Positions 1-8,094 of a DNA stretch of 64,000 nt are shown piece by piece; the stretch's first letter is position 1; the number at the start of each line of letters is the position of its first letter. The stretch lies in NCBI RefSeq assembly GCF_000717245.1, contig NZ_JNYQ01000005.1, forward strand, positions 62,001 through 126,000. Direction: 5' to 3'. Under the pieces are notes generated by a model. The model searched no databases. It was not told the origin of the DNA and was given only the letters and a program-made list of their open reading frames with translations. Source of the DNA: Kitasatospora papulosa. GTDB taxonomy: Bacteria; Actinomycetota; Actinomycetes; Streptomycetales; Streptomycetaceae. A program made the translations under genes and the position numbers.

Positions 1-1
1 G

Positions 2-814
2 GACGTCCCGGACGGCCCCGGTGCGGCCGGCGGCACCTTCAAGGGCGACCTGTGGGGGCGTATCGCGGTCTCCCTGACCGTCGTCGCCTTCGCCGTCCAG
101 GCGGCCGGAGTCGTCGCACGCGCCCTGTCGGTGCAGCGGGCCCCCTGGGGCAACATGTACGAGTTCTCGATCACCTTCTCCACCGTGGCGGTCGGCGCGT
201 ACCTGATCCTCCTCGCGCTGAGGAAGAACGTCCGCTGGATCGGTCTGATGCTGGTCACCACGGTCCTGCTGGACCTGGGCATCGCGACCACCACGCTGTA
301 CACCGACAGCGACCAGCTGGTCCCCGCGCTGCACTCCTACTGGCTGTGGATCCACGTCTCCACCGCCATCATCTGCGGCGCCGTCTTCTACCTGGGCGCC
401 GTCGGCACGCTGCTCTACCTGTTCCGCGACAGCTACGAGAACAAGATCGCGAGCGGGGGCACTCCGGGGAAGTTCGCGACCTCCGTCATGGAGCGGCTGC
501 CCGCCGCGAAGTCCCTGGACACCTTCTCGTACCGCATCAATGCCGCCGTCTTCCCGCTGTGGACGTTCACGATCATCGCGGGCGCGATCTGGGCGGGCGA
601 CGCCTGGGGCCGCTACTGGGGCTGGGACCCCAAGGAGGTCTGGTCCTTCATCACCTGGGTCGCGTACGCCGCCTACCTGCACGCCCGCGCGACGGCCGGC
701 TGGAAGGGCCGCAAGGCCGCCTACCTGGCGCTGGTCGCCTTCGGCTGCTGGCTCTTCAACTACTACGGCGTGAACATCTTCGTCACCGGCAAGCACTCCT
801 ACGCCGGAGTCTGA
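2..814 (+). CDS. ccsB: Cytochrome c biogenesis protein CcsB (ResC), 5' end missing
   Basis: Integral membrane protein of the system II cytochrome c maturation machinery, which with ResB/CcsA-type partners moves heme across the membrane and attaches it to apocytochrome c. The reading frame is open from base 2, so the true start and the first part of the protein lie outside the window; 270 residues are visible. Several hydrophobic segments are seen, and near the C-terminus is the tryptophan-rich heme-handling motif WGRYWGWDPKEVW, followed by conserved histidines in transmembrane segments (HARATAGW, GKHSYAGV at the end). The stop is followed at once by a long palindromic terminator shared with the convergent aldehyde dehydrogenase gene. 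The resB partner would be expected just upstream, outside the window. Confidence 0.93.
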   Translation, partial: DVPDGPGAAGGTFKGDLWGRIAVSLTVVAFAVQAAGVVARALSVQRAPWGNMYEFSITFSTVAVGAYLILLALRKNVRWIGLMLVTTVLLDLGIATTTLYTDSDQLVPALHSYWLWIHVSTAIICGAVFYLGAVGTLLYLFRDSYENKIASGGTPGKFATSVMERLPAAKSLDTFSYRINAAVFPLWTFTIIAGAIWAGDAWGRYWGWDPKEVWSFITWVAYAAYLHARATAGWKGRKAAYLALVAFGCWLFNYYGVNIFVTGKHSYAGV

Positions 815-828
815 CGGGCACACCCGCG

Positions 829-874
829 TACGACGGGAGGGCGCGACCACCGGTGGTCGCGCCCTCCCGTCGTA
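829..874. terminator. Bidirectional terminator, 46-bp perfect palindrome
   Basis: Positions 829-851 are the exact reverse complement of 852-874 (23-bp arms, no designed loop), sitting between the convergent stops of ccsB (814) and the aldehyde dehydrogenase gene (882). There is no T-tract, as is usual for high-GC actinobacterial terminators. Confidence 0.8.
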
Positions 875-881
875 GGTGCCC

Positions 882-2198
882 TCAGCCGAGCGGGGTGTCC
901 AGGACCGCCTTGCGGTGGCTGAACGTCTCCAGCGAGTACCGGCCGTGGTAGTTGCCCATGCCGCTCTCACCGACCCCGCCGAAGGGGAGGTCCGAGACGG
1001 TCAGATGGGCGAGGGGCAGGCCCAGGCCCACGCCGCCCGAGGAGGTCTCGGTCAGCAGCCGTTCCCGTACGGCGGGGTCGGAGGTGAACGCGTACAGGGC
1101 CAGCGGCTTGTCACGGTCGTTGATGAAGCCGATGGCCTCGTCCAGTCCGTCCACGGTGAGGATCGGCAGCACCGGGCCGAAGATCTCCTCGCCCATCACG
1201 GGGGAGTCCGGGGAGACATCGGCCAGCACGGTCGGGGCGATGTACTTCCCGTCGCGGTCGTGGGCCCCGCCCGTCACCGTGCGGCCGGAGTCCAGGAGGC
1301 CGACCAGCCGGTCGAAGTGGCGCTCGTTGACGATCCGGCCGTACTCCGGGCTGGTGGACGCGTCCTGGCCGAACAGCCCCTCGACCGCGGCCGCGAGTGC
1401 GTCCGCCAGGGCCGGAGCGGTCTCCGGGTCGGTCAGGACGTAGTCGGGCGCGACGCACGTCTGGCCGGCGTTGAGGAACTTCCCGGAGGCCAGCCGGGCG
1501 GCCACCGTCTTCAGATCCGTGTCACGGTCCACGAAGACCGGCGACTTGCCGCCGAGTTCGAGGGTCACCGGCGTGAGGTGCTTCGCCGCGGCGGTCATGA
1601 CGATCCTGCCGACCGTGCCGTTGCCGGTGTAGAAGATGTGGTCGAAGCGCTCGGCGAGCAGCGCGGTGGTCTCCGGTACCGCGCCCTCCACCACGGCGAC
1701 CGCGTCCGTGTCCAGATACTCCGGCAGCAGCCGGGCCACTGCGGCGGAGGCCGCCGGCGCCAGTTCGCTGGGCTTGGCGACGACCGCGTTGCCCGCGGCC
1801 AGCGCCCCCACGACGGGGGCGAGCAGCAGCTGCACCGGGTAGTTCCACGGGGCGATCACGAGGACGACGCCCAGCGGGTCCTGCACGGTGTGGGCGGTGG
1901 CGCCCGCGAGGACCGCCGGTACGGGGGCGGGCTCGGGCCGCAGCCACCCTTCCAGACGCTCCAGGGTGTGGTCGATCTCCCGGACCGTGAAGTCGATCTC
2001 GGTCCGGTAGGCCTCCTTGCGGCTCTTGCCGAGATCCGCCCGGAGCGCCTCGGCCAGTTCGTCGCCGCGCTCGGTGAGCAGGGCGCGCAGCCGCGTCAGC
2101 TGGGTGGTGCGCCAGGCGAGGTCCTTGGTGCGGCCGGTGCGGAAGGTGGCACGGAGCCGGGCGACGACCTCCGCCGGGGACTCTGCGCGGGCGCTCAC
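882..2198 (-). CDS. Class 3-type NAD(P)-dependent aldehyde dehydrogenase
   Basis: Oxidises aldehydes to carboxylates in the cytoplasm. The 438-residue length and the missing long N-terminal arm fit the ALDH3 branch (fatty or aromatic aldehyde dehydrogenases). The general base Glu214 in TLELGGKSP and nucleophile Cys248 in NAGQTCVAPDY are spaced as in ALDH3; other family motifs are APWNYPVQLLLAP (cofactor domain) and FGPVLPI. The GTG start at 2198 is chosen because it overlaps the TGA of the upstream DJ-1 family gene (GTGA, 4-bp overlap), which implies translational coupling. The open frame continues upstream only as antisense shadow. The operon partner and the MarR regulator opposite suggest reactive-aldehyde or electrophile stress; the substrate is not determined. 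Confidence 0.88.
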   Translation of the reverse strand: MSARAESPAEVVARLRATFRTGRTKDLAWRTTQLTRLRALLTERGDELAEALRADLGKSRKEAYRTEIDFTVREIDHTLERLEGWLRPEPAPVPAVLAGATAHTVQDPLGVVLVIAPWNYPVQLLLAPVVGALAAGNAVVAKPSELAPAASAAVARLLPEYLDTDAVAVVEGAVPETTALLAERFDHIFYTGNGTVGRIVMTAAAKHLTPVTLELGGKSPVFVDRDTDLKTVAARLASGKFLNAGQTCVAPDYVLTDPETAPALADALAAAVEGLFGQDASTSPEYGRIVNERHFDRLVGLLDSGRTVTGGAHDRDGKYIAPTVLADVSPDSPVMGEEIFGPVLPILTVDGLDEAIGFINDRDKPLALYAFTSDPAVRERLLTETSSGGVGLGLPLAHLTVSDLPFGGVGESGMGNYHGRYSLETFSHRKAVLDTPLG

Positions 2199-2890
2199 AG
2201 GGCCGCCACGATCTCGCGCGCCAGCTGCTCGGAGGAGGCGGGGTTCTGGCCGGTGTGCAGGTTGCGGTCGTGCACCGTGTGCACCGCCCAGGGGTCGGCG
2301 GCGGCGTAGTCGGCGCCGAGCTCGACGAGACGGTTCTCCAGCAGCCACGGCGCCTTGTCGGCGAGGCCGGCCTGGGTCTCCTCGGCGTTGCTGAAGCCGG
2401 TCATGCGGTAGCCGGCGAACGGCCAGCTGCCGTCCTCCCGGCGGGCCGGCAGCAGGGCGGCGGGGGCGTGGCACAGGACGGCGACATGGGTGCCGGAGTC
2501 CAGGGCGGAGGTCAGCAGCCGGCCGGACACCTCGCTGACGGCCAGGTCCTCCATGGGGCCGTGACCGCCGGGGTAGAAGACGACGTCGTAGGACGTGGGC
2601 ACGATGTCCTCGAGGCGGGCGGGGATGCGCAGCGTCTCGTCGATCGAGGCGAGGTAGGAGGCCACGGCGTCGGCGTGCTCCTGGCCGCCGTTGGCCTCGG
2701 CGGCGAGGCTGGCGGCGTCGACCGTGGGGGCCACACCGCCGGGGGTGGCGACGGTGATGTCGAAGCCGGCCTGGGTGAAGACGCGGTGCGGGGCGGCGAG
2801 TTCCTCCGCCCAGAAACCGGTGGGATGGGCGGTGCCGTCGTTGAGGGTCCAGTGGTCGGCACCGGTGAGGACGAAGAGTACGGAGGGCAT
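2195..2890 (-). CDS. DJ-1/PfpI (Hsp31-like) family protein
   Basis: A 231-residue cytoplasmic protein of the type 1 glutamine amidotransferase-like/DJ-1 superfamily. Visible motifs are FYPGGHGPMEDL and the nucleophile elbow VAVLCHAPAALL with Cys140. The length and the FWAEELAAPHRVFTQAGFDI region match the Hsp31 branch, whose members act as holdase chaperones or cofactor-independent glyoxalases (methylglyoxal to lactate). It is first in a two-gene operon with an aldehyde dehydrogenase (4-bp overlap), and a divergent MarR gene lies about 170 bp away. A role in detoxifying reactive carbonyls is inferred; a specific activity cannot be read from the sequence. Confidence 0.85.
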   Translation of the reverse strand: MPSVLFVLTGADHWTLNDGTAHPTGFWAEELAAPHRVFTQAGFDITVATPGGVAPTVDAASLAAEANGGQEHADAVASYLASIDETLRIPARLEDIVPTSYDVVFYPGGHGPMEDLAVSEVSGRLLTSALDSGTHVAVLCHAPAALLPARREDGSWPFAGYRMTGFSNAEETQAGLADKAPWLLENRLVELGADYAAADPWAVHTVHDRNLHTGQNPASSEQLAREIVAAL

Positions 2891-2941
2891 GGGGGGTGCT
2901 CCCTACGAGACGCTGGGCGAAGGACGCGTGGAACGCGAAGC

Positions 2942-2954
2942 TTGATATGCTCAA
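2942..2954. promoter_or_regulatory. Candidate MarR operator 1 (TTGA-N5-TCAA)
   Basis: The palindrome TTGATATGCTCAA lies in the divergent intergenic region between the DJ-1/ALDH operon and the MarR gene. Its spacing and symmetry fit MarR-family operators. A second copy lies 41 bp away at 2983-2995. Confidence 0.55.
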
Positions 2955-2982
2955 GCAATACCGTTCATGTAACGGCTAAAAG

Positions 2983-2995
2983 TTGAGCATGTCAA
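2983..2995. promoter_or_regulatory. Candidate MarR operator 2 (TTGA-N5-TCAA)
   Basis: TTGAGCATGTCAA repeats the TTGA-N5-TCAA symmetry of the site at 2942-2954. The two copies are near mirror images of each other (one mismatch) and are 41 bp apart start to start, about four helical turns, so two dimers could bind on one face and control both promoters. Confidence 0.55.
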
Positions 2996-3064
2996 ATGAA
3001 TGCGGGTGCGTGGTGGCCGGAGCGGGCCTCCGGACCACGCGTACCGACCGAAGGATGACCGACC

Positions 3065-3502
3065 ATGACGACGGAACCCGCACCCCGCGCCGTCCCTACT
3101 CCGGACGAACTGCTGGAACCCCTCGCCGTCGTCGTCCGCGGCCATCACGACGACCTGACCGCCGTCGCCGGCCGTCACGGCCTCAGCACCTCGCAGGCCC
3201 GTGCGCTTATCGCCCTCAACGAGCCCATGCCCATGAGCGCGCTGGCCAGTCATCTGGTGTGCGACGCCTCCAACGCCACCGGTCTCATCGGCCGCATGGA
3301 GGCCCGCGGCCTGGTGACGCGCACCCCGGCACCCGGCGACCGCCGCTCCAAGGTGGCCGCGCGCACCGAGGAGGGCACCGAGCTGGCGCACCGCATCCGT
3401 GCCGAGATGCGGGTGGTGCACGGCGCGCTGGAGGCCCTCACCCCGCAGGAGCGCACGGCTCTGCTGCCCCTCCTGGAGCGGCTCGGGCGGCTGCTGTCCT
3501 GA
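3065..3502 (+). CDS. MarR family transcriptional regulator
   Basis: A 145-residue winged-helix repressor. The HTH region reads LIALNEPMPMSALASHLVCDASNATGLIGRMEARGLVTR, followed by the wing APGDRRSKVAARTEEG and C-terminal dimerisation helices. It starts at ATG 3065, eight bases after GGATGACC. It is transcribed away from the aldehyde dehydrogenase/DJ-1 operon, and the shared intergenic region holds two TTGA-N5-TCAA palindromes, so autorepression and repression of the detoxification operon is the likely circuit. The ligand or oxidant that releases it is unknown. Confidence 0.88.
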   Translation: MTTEPAPRAVPTPDELLEPLAVVVRGHHDDLTAVAGRHGLSTSQARALIALNEPMPMSALASHLVCDASNATGLIGRMEARGLVTRTPAPGDRRSKVAARTEEGTELAHRIRAEMRVVHGALEALTPQERTALLPLLERLGRLLS

Positions 3503-3520
3503 GCGGCCCGCGGGCCCGGA

Positions 3521-3589
3521 ATCAGGCGGCGGTGTTCACGGCCCGGCCGGAAGGCATGGATCAGGCGGTGGTGTTCACGGCCCGGCCGG
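3521..3589. repeat. 30-bp tandem duplication at a gene 3' end
   Basis: Positions 3521-3550 and 3560-3589 match at 29 of 30 bases (offset 39). The second copy contains the last codons and the stop (3575-3577) of the minus-strand PLDc_N gene; the first copy lies just beyond the stop. It is one of four such 3'-end duplications in this window. Confidence 0.85.
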
Positions 3590-3982
3590 CGGGGCCGGGT
3601 CCTCGGGGCCCGCGCCGCTCTCCCGGCGCTTGATCTCCTCCTCGCGGCGGCGCAGGTCCGCCTCCCAGTCCTTGAGGAGGGACTCGTCCTTCTTGTTCTC
3701 GTCCTTCAGCGACTTGAGGAAGTCGGGGTTGTCGTCGGGGGCCACCCAGGTGGTGCGCTGCCTGCGGTGCCACTCCGAGGGGGTGCGGCCGCCCTCGGGC
3801 ACGTTGCGCAGCTTGCCCGCGGCGAGCCAGACGATCGGCCCGACGATCCAGAAGAGCAGGATGATGAAGACCCAGGCCACCTTCGGGAGGTGCTTGGCCT
3901 CGTCCTCGGGGGTGTTCAGGCAGTCGATGAACGCGTAGATCGTCAGCGCCAGCGGCAGAATGTAGATCAAGGCCCTGAGCAT
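3575..3982 (-). CDS. PLDc N-terminal domain (PLDc_N) membrane protein
   Basis: A 135-residue protein with two transmembrane segments near the N-terminus (ALIYILPLALTIYAFIDCL and VAWVFIILLFWIVGPIVWLA) matching the short PLDc_N domain of cardiolipin-synthase-like proteins, here without any phospholipase D catalytic domain. The rest is a charged, probably helical cytoplasmic tail rich in Lys, Glu and Arg (KSLKDENKKDESLLKDWEAD). It is divergent from the mqnL gene. Function is unknown; such free-standing PLDc_N proteins are common in actinobacteria. Confidence 0.8.
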   Translation of the reverse strand: MLRALIYILPLALTIYAFIDCLNTPEDEAKHLPKVAWVFIILLFWIVGPIVWLAAGKLRNVPEGGRTPSEWHRRQRTTWVAPDDNPDFLKSLKDENKKDESLLKDWEADLRRREEEIKRRESGAGPEDPAPPAGP

Positions 3983-4071
3983 CGTGAAGGATCCCCTGAG
4001 ATGAGGTGGGGAGGCGCACGGACCGCCCCCGGTGACGGGCCCAGGGTAACCGGTGTCCGATACTTGACCGT

Positions 4072-5529
4072 ATGGCTTACGACGATCTTCGCTCCCTGCT
4101 CCGTGCTCTGGAGCGCGAGGGCGATCTCAAGCGCATCAAGGCCGAGGTCGACCCCTACCTGGAGGTCGGCGAGATCGTCGACCGGGTGAACAAGGCGGGT
4201 GGACCCGCGCTGCTCTTCGAGAACGTCAAGGGGGCGTCCATGCCCCTTGCCATGAACGTCTTCGGGACCGACCGGCGGCTCCTCAAGGCGCTCGGGCTGA
4301 AGTCCTACGCCGAGATCAGCGACAAGATCGGCGGCCTGCTCAAGCCGGAGCTGCCGCAGGGGTTCGTCGGGATCCGTGAGGCGTTCGGCAAGCTCGGGTC
4401 GGTGAGCCACCTGCCGCCGAAGAAGGTGAAGTCCGACAGCGCCCCCGTCCAGGAGGTCGTGCTGACCGGGGACGACGTGGACCTCGACCAGCTGCCCGCG
4501 CTCTTCACCTGGCCCGAGGACGGCGGCTCCTTCTTCAACCTGGGCCTCACGCACACCAAGGACCCGGAGACGGGGATCCGCAACCTCGGGCTCTACCGGC
4601 TCCAGCGCCACGACAGGCGCACCATCGGGATGCACTGGCAGATCCACAAGGACAGCCGCAACCACTACCAGGTCGCCGCCAGGCGCGGTGAGAAGCTGCC
4701 CGTCGCCATCGCGTTCGGGGCCCCGCCCGCGGTCACCTACGCCTCCACGGCACCGCTGCCGGGGGACATCGACGAGTACCTGTTCGCCGGCTTCGTGCAG
4801 GGCAAGCGGATCGAGATGGTCGACTGCAAGACGGTCCCGCTCCAGGTCCCGGCACAGGCCGAGGTCGTCATCGAGGGCTGGCTGGAGCCCGGCGAGATGC
4901 TGCCCGAGGGGCCGTTCGGCGACCACACCGGCTTCTACACCCCGCAGGAGCCCTTCCCCGCGCTGAAGATCGACTGCGTGACGATGCGGAAGCGTCCGCT
5001 GCTCCAGTCGATCGTCGTGGGCCGGCCGCCCACCGAGGACGGGCCGCTGGGGCGGGCCACCGAGCGGTTCTTCCTGCCCCTGCTCAAGATCATCGTTCCG
5101 GACATCGTGGACTACCACCTGCCGGAGGCGGGCGGCTTCCACAACTGTGCGATCGTCTCGATCGACAAGAAGTACCCCAAGCACGCCCAGAAGGTGATGA
5201 GTGCCATCTGGGGCGCGCACATGATGTCGCTGACCAAGCTGATCGTGGTCGTGGACTCCGACTGCGACGTCCACGACCTGCACGAGGTCGCCTGGCGGGC
5301 GCTCGGGAACACCGACTACGCGCGGGACCTGACGATCACCGAAGGCCCGGTCGACCATCTCGACCACGCCTCCTACCAGCAGTTCTGGGGCGGCAAGGCG
5401 GGCATCGACGCGACGCGCAAGCTGCCCGAGGAGGGGTACACGCGGGACGGAGGCTGGCCGGAGATGGTCGAGTCCGACCCGGAGACGGCGGCGAAGGTCG
5501 ACCGCCGGTGGAAGGAGTACGGCCTGTGA
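4072..5529 (+). CDS. mqnL: UbiD-family menaquinone biosynthesis decarboxylase
   Basis: A prenyl-FMN-dependent decarboxylase of the UbiD family (485 residues). In the futalosine route it is assigned to decarboxylation of the naphthoate intermediate after prenylation. The family signature EGPFGDHTGFYTP and conserved stretches around PEAGGFHNC and KKYPKHAQKVMSAIWG are present. It starts at ATG 4072 with no clear ribosome binding site; a -10-like GATACT lies 11 bases upstream, so the transcript may be leaderless (inference). The stop overlaps the GTG of mqnP by 4 bp. The order mqnL-mqnP-mqnM-mqnE matches the cluster known from S. coelicolor (SCO4490-4494). Confidence 0.9.
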   Translation: MAYDDLRSLLRALEREGDLKRIKAEVDPYLEVGEIVDRVNKAGGPALLFENVKGASMPLAMNVFGTDRRLLKALGLKSYAEISDKIGGLLKPELPQGFVGIREAFGKLGSVSHLPPKKVKSDSAPVQEVVLTGDDVDLDQLPALFTWPEDGGSFFNLGLTHTKDPETGIRNLGLYRLQRHDRRTIGMHWQIHKDSRNHYQVAARRGEKLPVAIAFGAPPAVTYASTAPLPGDIDEYLFAGFVQGKRIEMVDCKTVPLQVPAQAEVVIEGWLEPGEMLPEGPFGDHTGFYTPQEPFPALKIDCVTMRKRPLLQSIVVGRPPTEDGPLGRATERFFLPLLKIIVPDIVDYHLPEAGGFHNCAIVSIDKKYPKHAQKVMSAIWGAHMMSLTKLIVVVDSDCDVHDLHEVAWRALGNTDYARDLTITEGPVDHLDHASYQQFWGGKAGIDATRKLPEEGYTRDGGWPEMVESDPETAAKVDRRWKEYGL

Positions 5530-6437
5530 GTGCATCGGCCTCGGCGGCGGCTGTCCCGCAGCCGCGCGGCAAGTCCCGCGCGTTCCTGCGGCTGGTGATG
5601 ATCGAGCACTCGGTCTTCGCGCTGCCCTTCGCCTACATCGCCGCGCTGACCGCGATGTTCCAGCTGGACGAGAAGATCCACTGGGGCACGCTGCTGCTCG
5701 TGACCGTCGCGATGGTCGGGCTGCGTACGTTCGCGATGGCCGCCAACCGGATCATCGACCGGGAGATCGACGCCCGTAATCCGCGTACGGAGGGCCGGGA
5801 GCTCGTGACCGGCGCCGTCACGGTGCGGTCCGCGTGGACCGGGGCGATGGTGGCCCTGGCCTTCTTCCTCGGTGCCGCGGCCCTGCTGAACCCCCTGTGC
5901 CTGATGCTGGCGCCGGTGGCCGTCGTGCCGATGGTCGTCTACCCGTACGGCAAGCGGTTCACGAACTTCCCGCACGCGATCCTGGGCCTCGCCCAGGCCA
6001 TCGGCCCGATCGGCGCCTGGCTGGCCGTCACCGGCAGCTGGTCGTGGGACGCGGTGATCCTGGGGCTCGCCGTGGGTGTCTGGATCGGCGGGTTCGACCT
6101 GATCTTCGCCTGCCAGGACGTGCGGGCCGACCGCGCCCACGGAGTGCTCTCCTTCCCCGCCCGCTTCGGCATCCCGGCCGCGCTCTGGGGAGCGCGCGTC
6201 TGCCACGTGGTGACGACCGGGCTGCTGGTGTGGTTCGGGCTGGCGACGGACGCGGAGATCTTCTACTGGATCGGCATGGTGATCGTCGCCGTCGCCTTCG
6301 TGTACGAGCACCGGGTCGTGCGCCCGCACGACCTGTCCCGGCTGAACCGGGCGTTCTTCTCGGTCAACGGCTTCATCGGGATCGCGCTCTTCGCGTGCGC
6401 CCTGCTCGATCTGCTGGTGCGCGGCCTCACACCGTGA
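5526..6437 (+). CDS. mqnP: UbiA-type prenyltransferase of the futalosine menaquinone pathway
   Basis: Integral membrane prenyltransferase, 303 residues, attaching the polyprenyl tail to the naphthoate intermediate. The two Asp-rich diphosphate-binding motifs are NRIIDREIDARN and QDVRADRAHG, set among eight or so hydrophobic segments. The GTG start at 5526 is preferred over an in-frame GTG at 5508: AAGGAG at 5512-5517 sits 8 bases upstream of 5526, and the GTGA overlap with the mqnL stop gives coupling. Its position between the UbiD-like and UbiX-like genes supports the MqnP assignment rather than another UbiA function. Confidence 0.9.
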   Translation: MSASASAAAVPQPRGKSRAFLRLVMIEHSVFALPFAYIAALTAMFQLDEKIHWGTLLLVTVAMVGLRTFAMAANRIIDREIDARNPRTEGRELVTGAVTVRSAWTGAMVALAFFLGAAALLNPLCLMLAPVAVVPMVVYPYGKRFTNFPHAILGLAQAIGPIGAWLAVTGSWSWDAVILGLAVGVWIGGFDLIFACQDVRADRAHGVLSFPARFGIPAALWGARVCHVVTTGLLVWFGLATDAEIFYWIGMVIVAVAFVYEHRVVRPHDLSRLNRAFFSVNGFIGIALFACALLDLLVRGLTP

Positions 6438-7032
6438 CGTAACCCTGCGGCTCCCGGGGGCGGCGGGGGCGGCGGAAGACGAACGCCGCCACCACCCCGC
6501 CCACCAGGCCGAAGAGATGGCCCTGCCAGCTGATGCCGGAGTCCGTCGGCAGCACGCCCCAGAGCAGCGAGCCGTAGACCGCGGCTATGACCACGCCGAC
6601 GACCACGTCCACAGGGCGCCGGTCCACGAAGCCGCGGACCAGCAGGTAGCCGAACAGCCCGAAGACCACGCCGGACGCGCCGAGCGTCACGGTGTGCGCG
6701 GGCGCGGTCAGCCAGACGCCGAGGCCGGACGTCACGATCACCGTCAGGACCACGGCCGCGAACCTGCCTGTGCCGCCCAGCGCGGCGATGAAGCCGAGGA
6801 CCAGCAGCGGGACGCTGTTGGACGCCACGTGTTCCCAGCCGCTGTGCAGGAACGCGGACGGCACGATGTCGGCCAGCTCCGCGGGCTCGCGCGGACTGAC
6901 GCCGTAGGTGTCGAGGGAGTGGCCCGTCGCCGTGTCGATGCCCTCCAGGAGCCACAGCAGGGCGACCCAGGCGAGCATGACGACGCCGGCCGTGACGGCC
7001 CGTGCGGTGGCGCTCGTGCGTGTGACCGGCAT
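6427..7032 (-). CDS. Rhomboid family intramembrane serine protease
   Basis: A 201-residue polytopic membrane protease. The catalytic dyad is visible as Ser120 in TLGASGVVFG and His172 in WQGHLFGLVGG, and the N-terminal conserved HSGWEHVASNS supplies the oxyanion-region His and Asn. Start ATG 7032 (MPVTRTS) follows GGGGGTG; an in-frame ATG 13 codons earlier lacks a site. It is encoded opposite to, and slightly overlapping the 3' end of, mqnP (about 10 bp). Rhomboids cleave single-pass membrane proteins; the substrate is unknown and its insertion in the menaquinone cluster may be positional only. Confidence 0.9.
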   Translation of the reverse strand: MPVTRTSATARAVTAGVVMLAWVALLWLLEGIDTATGHSLDTYGVSPREPAELADIVPSAFLHSGWEHVASNSVPLLVLGFIAALGGTGRFAAVVLTVIVTSGLGVWLTAPAHTVTLGASGVVFGLFGYLLVRGFVDRRPVDVVVGVVIAAVYGSLLWGVLPTDSGISWQGHLFGLVGGVVAAFVFRRPRRPREPQGYVTV

Positions 7033-7126
7033 GGTCACCCCCTGTCGACGACTGTTCCCACACCGTTGCAACGTCCGGAGCCCCTGGCTCGGTTCCTGAT
7101 GCGGGGTGCCGGATAGGCTCGGTGGT

Positions 7127-7813
7127 GTGACAGCCGCGAGTTCGACGAGTCAACAGCAGCGCAGGCCTTGGATTGTCGGGGTGTCGGGCGCATCGGGCAC
7201 ACCCTTCGCGGCCTCGGTGCTGCGCGGACTGCTGGCAGCGGGGGAGAGCGTCGACCTCGTGGTGAGCCGCGCCTCCCGGCTGACGATCCTGGACGAGACG
7301 GGGATCTCCTACCGGGACGCCCACTGGCAGGAGGACCTGCTGAGCTGGCTGTCGCGGGGCGCCGACGGGAAGCCGGACACCTTCCGGCCGGACATCGGCG
7401 ACGTGCGCCACTGGGGGGCCGGGGACCTGGCGGCAGGGCCGTCCTCGGGGTCGTATCCGGCCAAGGGGATGCTGATCGTCCCGGCGTCGACGGCGTGTGT
7501 GGCCGGGGTGGCGCTCGGGCTCTCGAAGGACCTGCTCCAGCGTGCCGCGAGCGTGACGCTCAAGGAGCGGCGGAAGCTGGTCGTCGCCGTCCGTGAGACT
7601 CCGCTCAGCGGTTCGACGCTCCGGCAGATGGTGGCGCTGGACGAGGCGGGCGCGGTCGTGCTGCCCGCCTCTCCGGGTTTCTACGCGGGTGCGACGCACA
7701 TCCAGGACCTGGTGGACTTCGTCGCCGGGCGGGTGCTGGACGCGGCGGGTGTGCCGCACCAGCTGTACCGCCGCTGGGAGGGGGAGCTCGGTGGCGCCTC
7801 CTCCCGGGGCTGA
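7127..7813 (+). CDS. mqnM: UbiX-family flavin prenyltransferase
   Basis: Makes prenylated FMN, the cofactor of the UbiD-type MqnL, from FMN and dimethylallyl phosphate. The N-terminal flavoprotein motif IVGVSGASGTPFAASVL is clear, as are the downstream PASTACVAGVALGLSKDLLQRAA and LKERRKLVVAVRETPL motifs typical of UbiX. It starts at GTG 7127 (VTAASS); an in-frame GTG at 7106 is possible and neither has a strong ribosome binding site. About 228 residues, the usual size. It is placed next to mqnL and mqnP, as expected for a cofactor supplier. Confidence 0.9.
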   Translation: MTAASSTSQQQRRPWIVGVSGASGTPFAASVLRGLLAAGESVDLVVSRASRLTILDETGISYRDAHWQEDLLSWLSRGADGKPDTFRPDIGDVRHWGAGDLAAGPSSGSYPAKGMLIVPASTACVAGVALGLSKDLLQRAASVTLKERRKLVVAVRETPLSGSTLRQMVALDEAGAVVLPASPGFYAGATHIQDLVDFVAGRVLDAAGVPHQLYRRWEGELGGASSRG

Positions 7814-7823
7814 ACCGCCGGGG

Positions 7824-7973
7824 TCAGCGCTTCTTCCTGTTCGCGCCCGGGGCGCGGGTGCGGTCGACCCGGTGGGCGGCGGCGGGCTGGTGGGCACGCG
7901 AGCGGTTGGCCAGGTCCTGCAGCTCGCGCATTCGGGCGTAGGCCATCTCGATCGAGTACACGGTGACGTTCAC
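7824..7973 (-). CDS. Small basic protein of unknown function (about 49 residues)
   Basis: A minus-strand small ORF reading MNVTVYSIEMAYARMRELQ at the start and ending in the basic tail RAPGANRKKR. Codon choice is actinobacterial (third-position GC-rich) and an AGGAG precedes it, though it almost touches the GTG at 7973; the in-frame GTG at 7961 is an alternative giving 45 residues. The N-terminal half is probably one amphipathic helix. It faces the mqnM 3' end and is divergent from the Lrp gene. Function unknown. Confidence 0.55.
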   Translation of the reverse strand: MNVTVYSIEMAYARMRELQDLANRSRAHQPAAAHRVDRTRAPGANRKKR

Positions 7974-8094
7974 TCCTGAAGATTCGAAAGCGTTTCGTGG
8001 ATGCTGGAAAAGATTTACAGGGCTTGACCCTGTCGTGCCTTAGATTCTACACGTAAACTCGCGGTACTGCTGAACAATGGAAGGTTTCAGTCAT

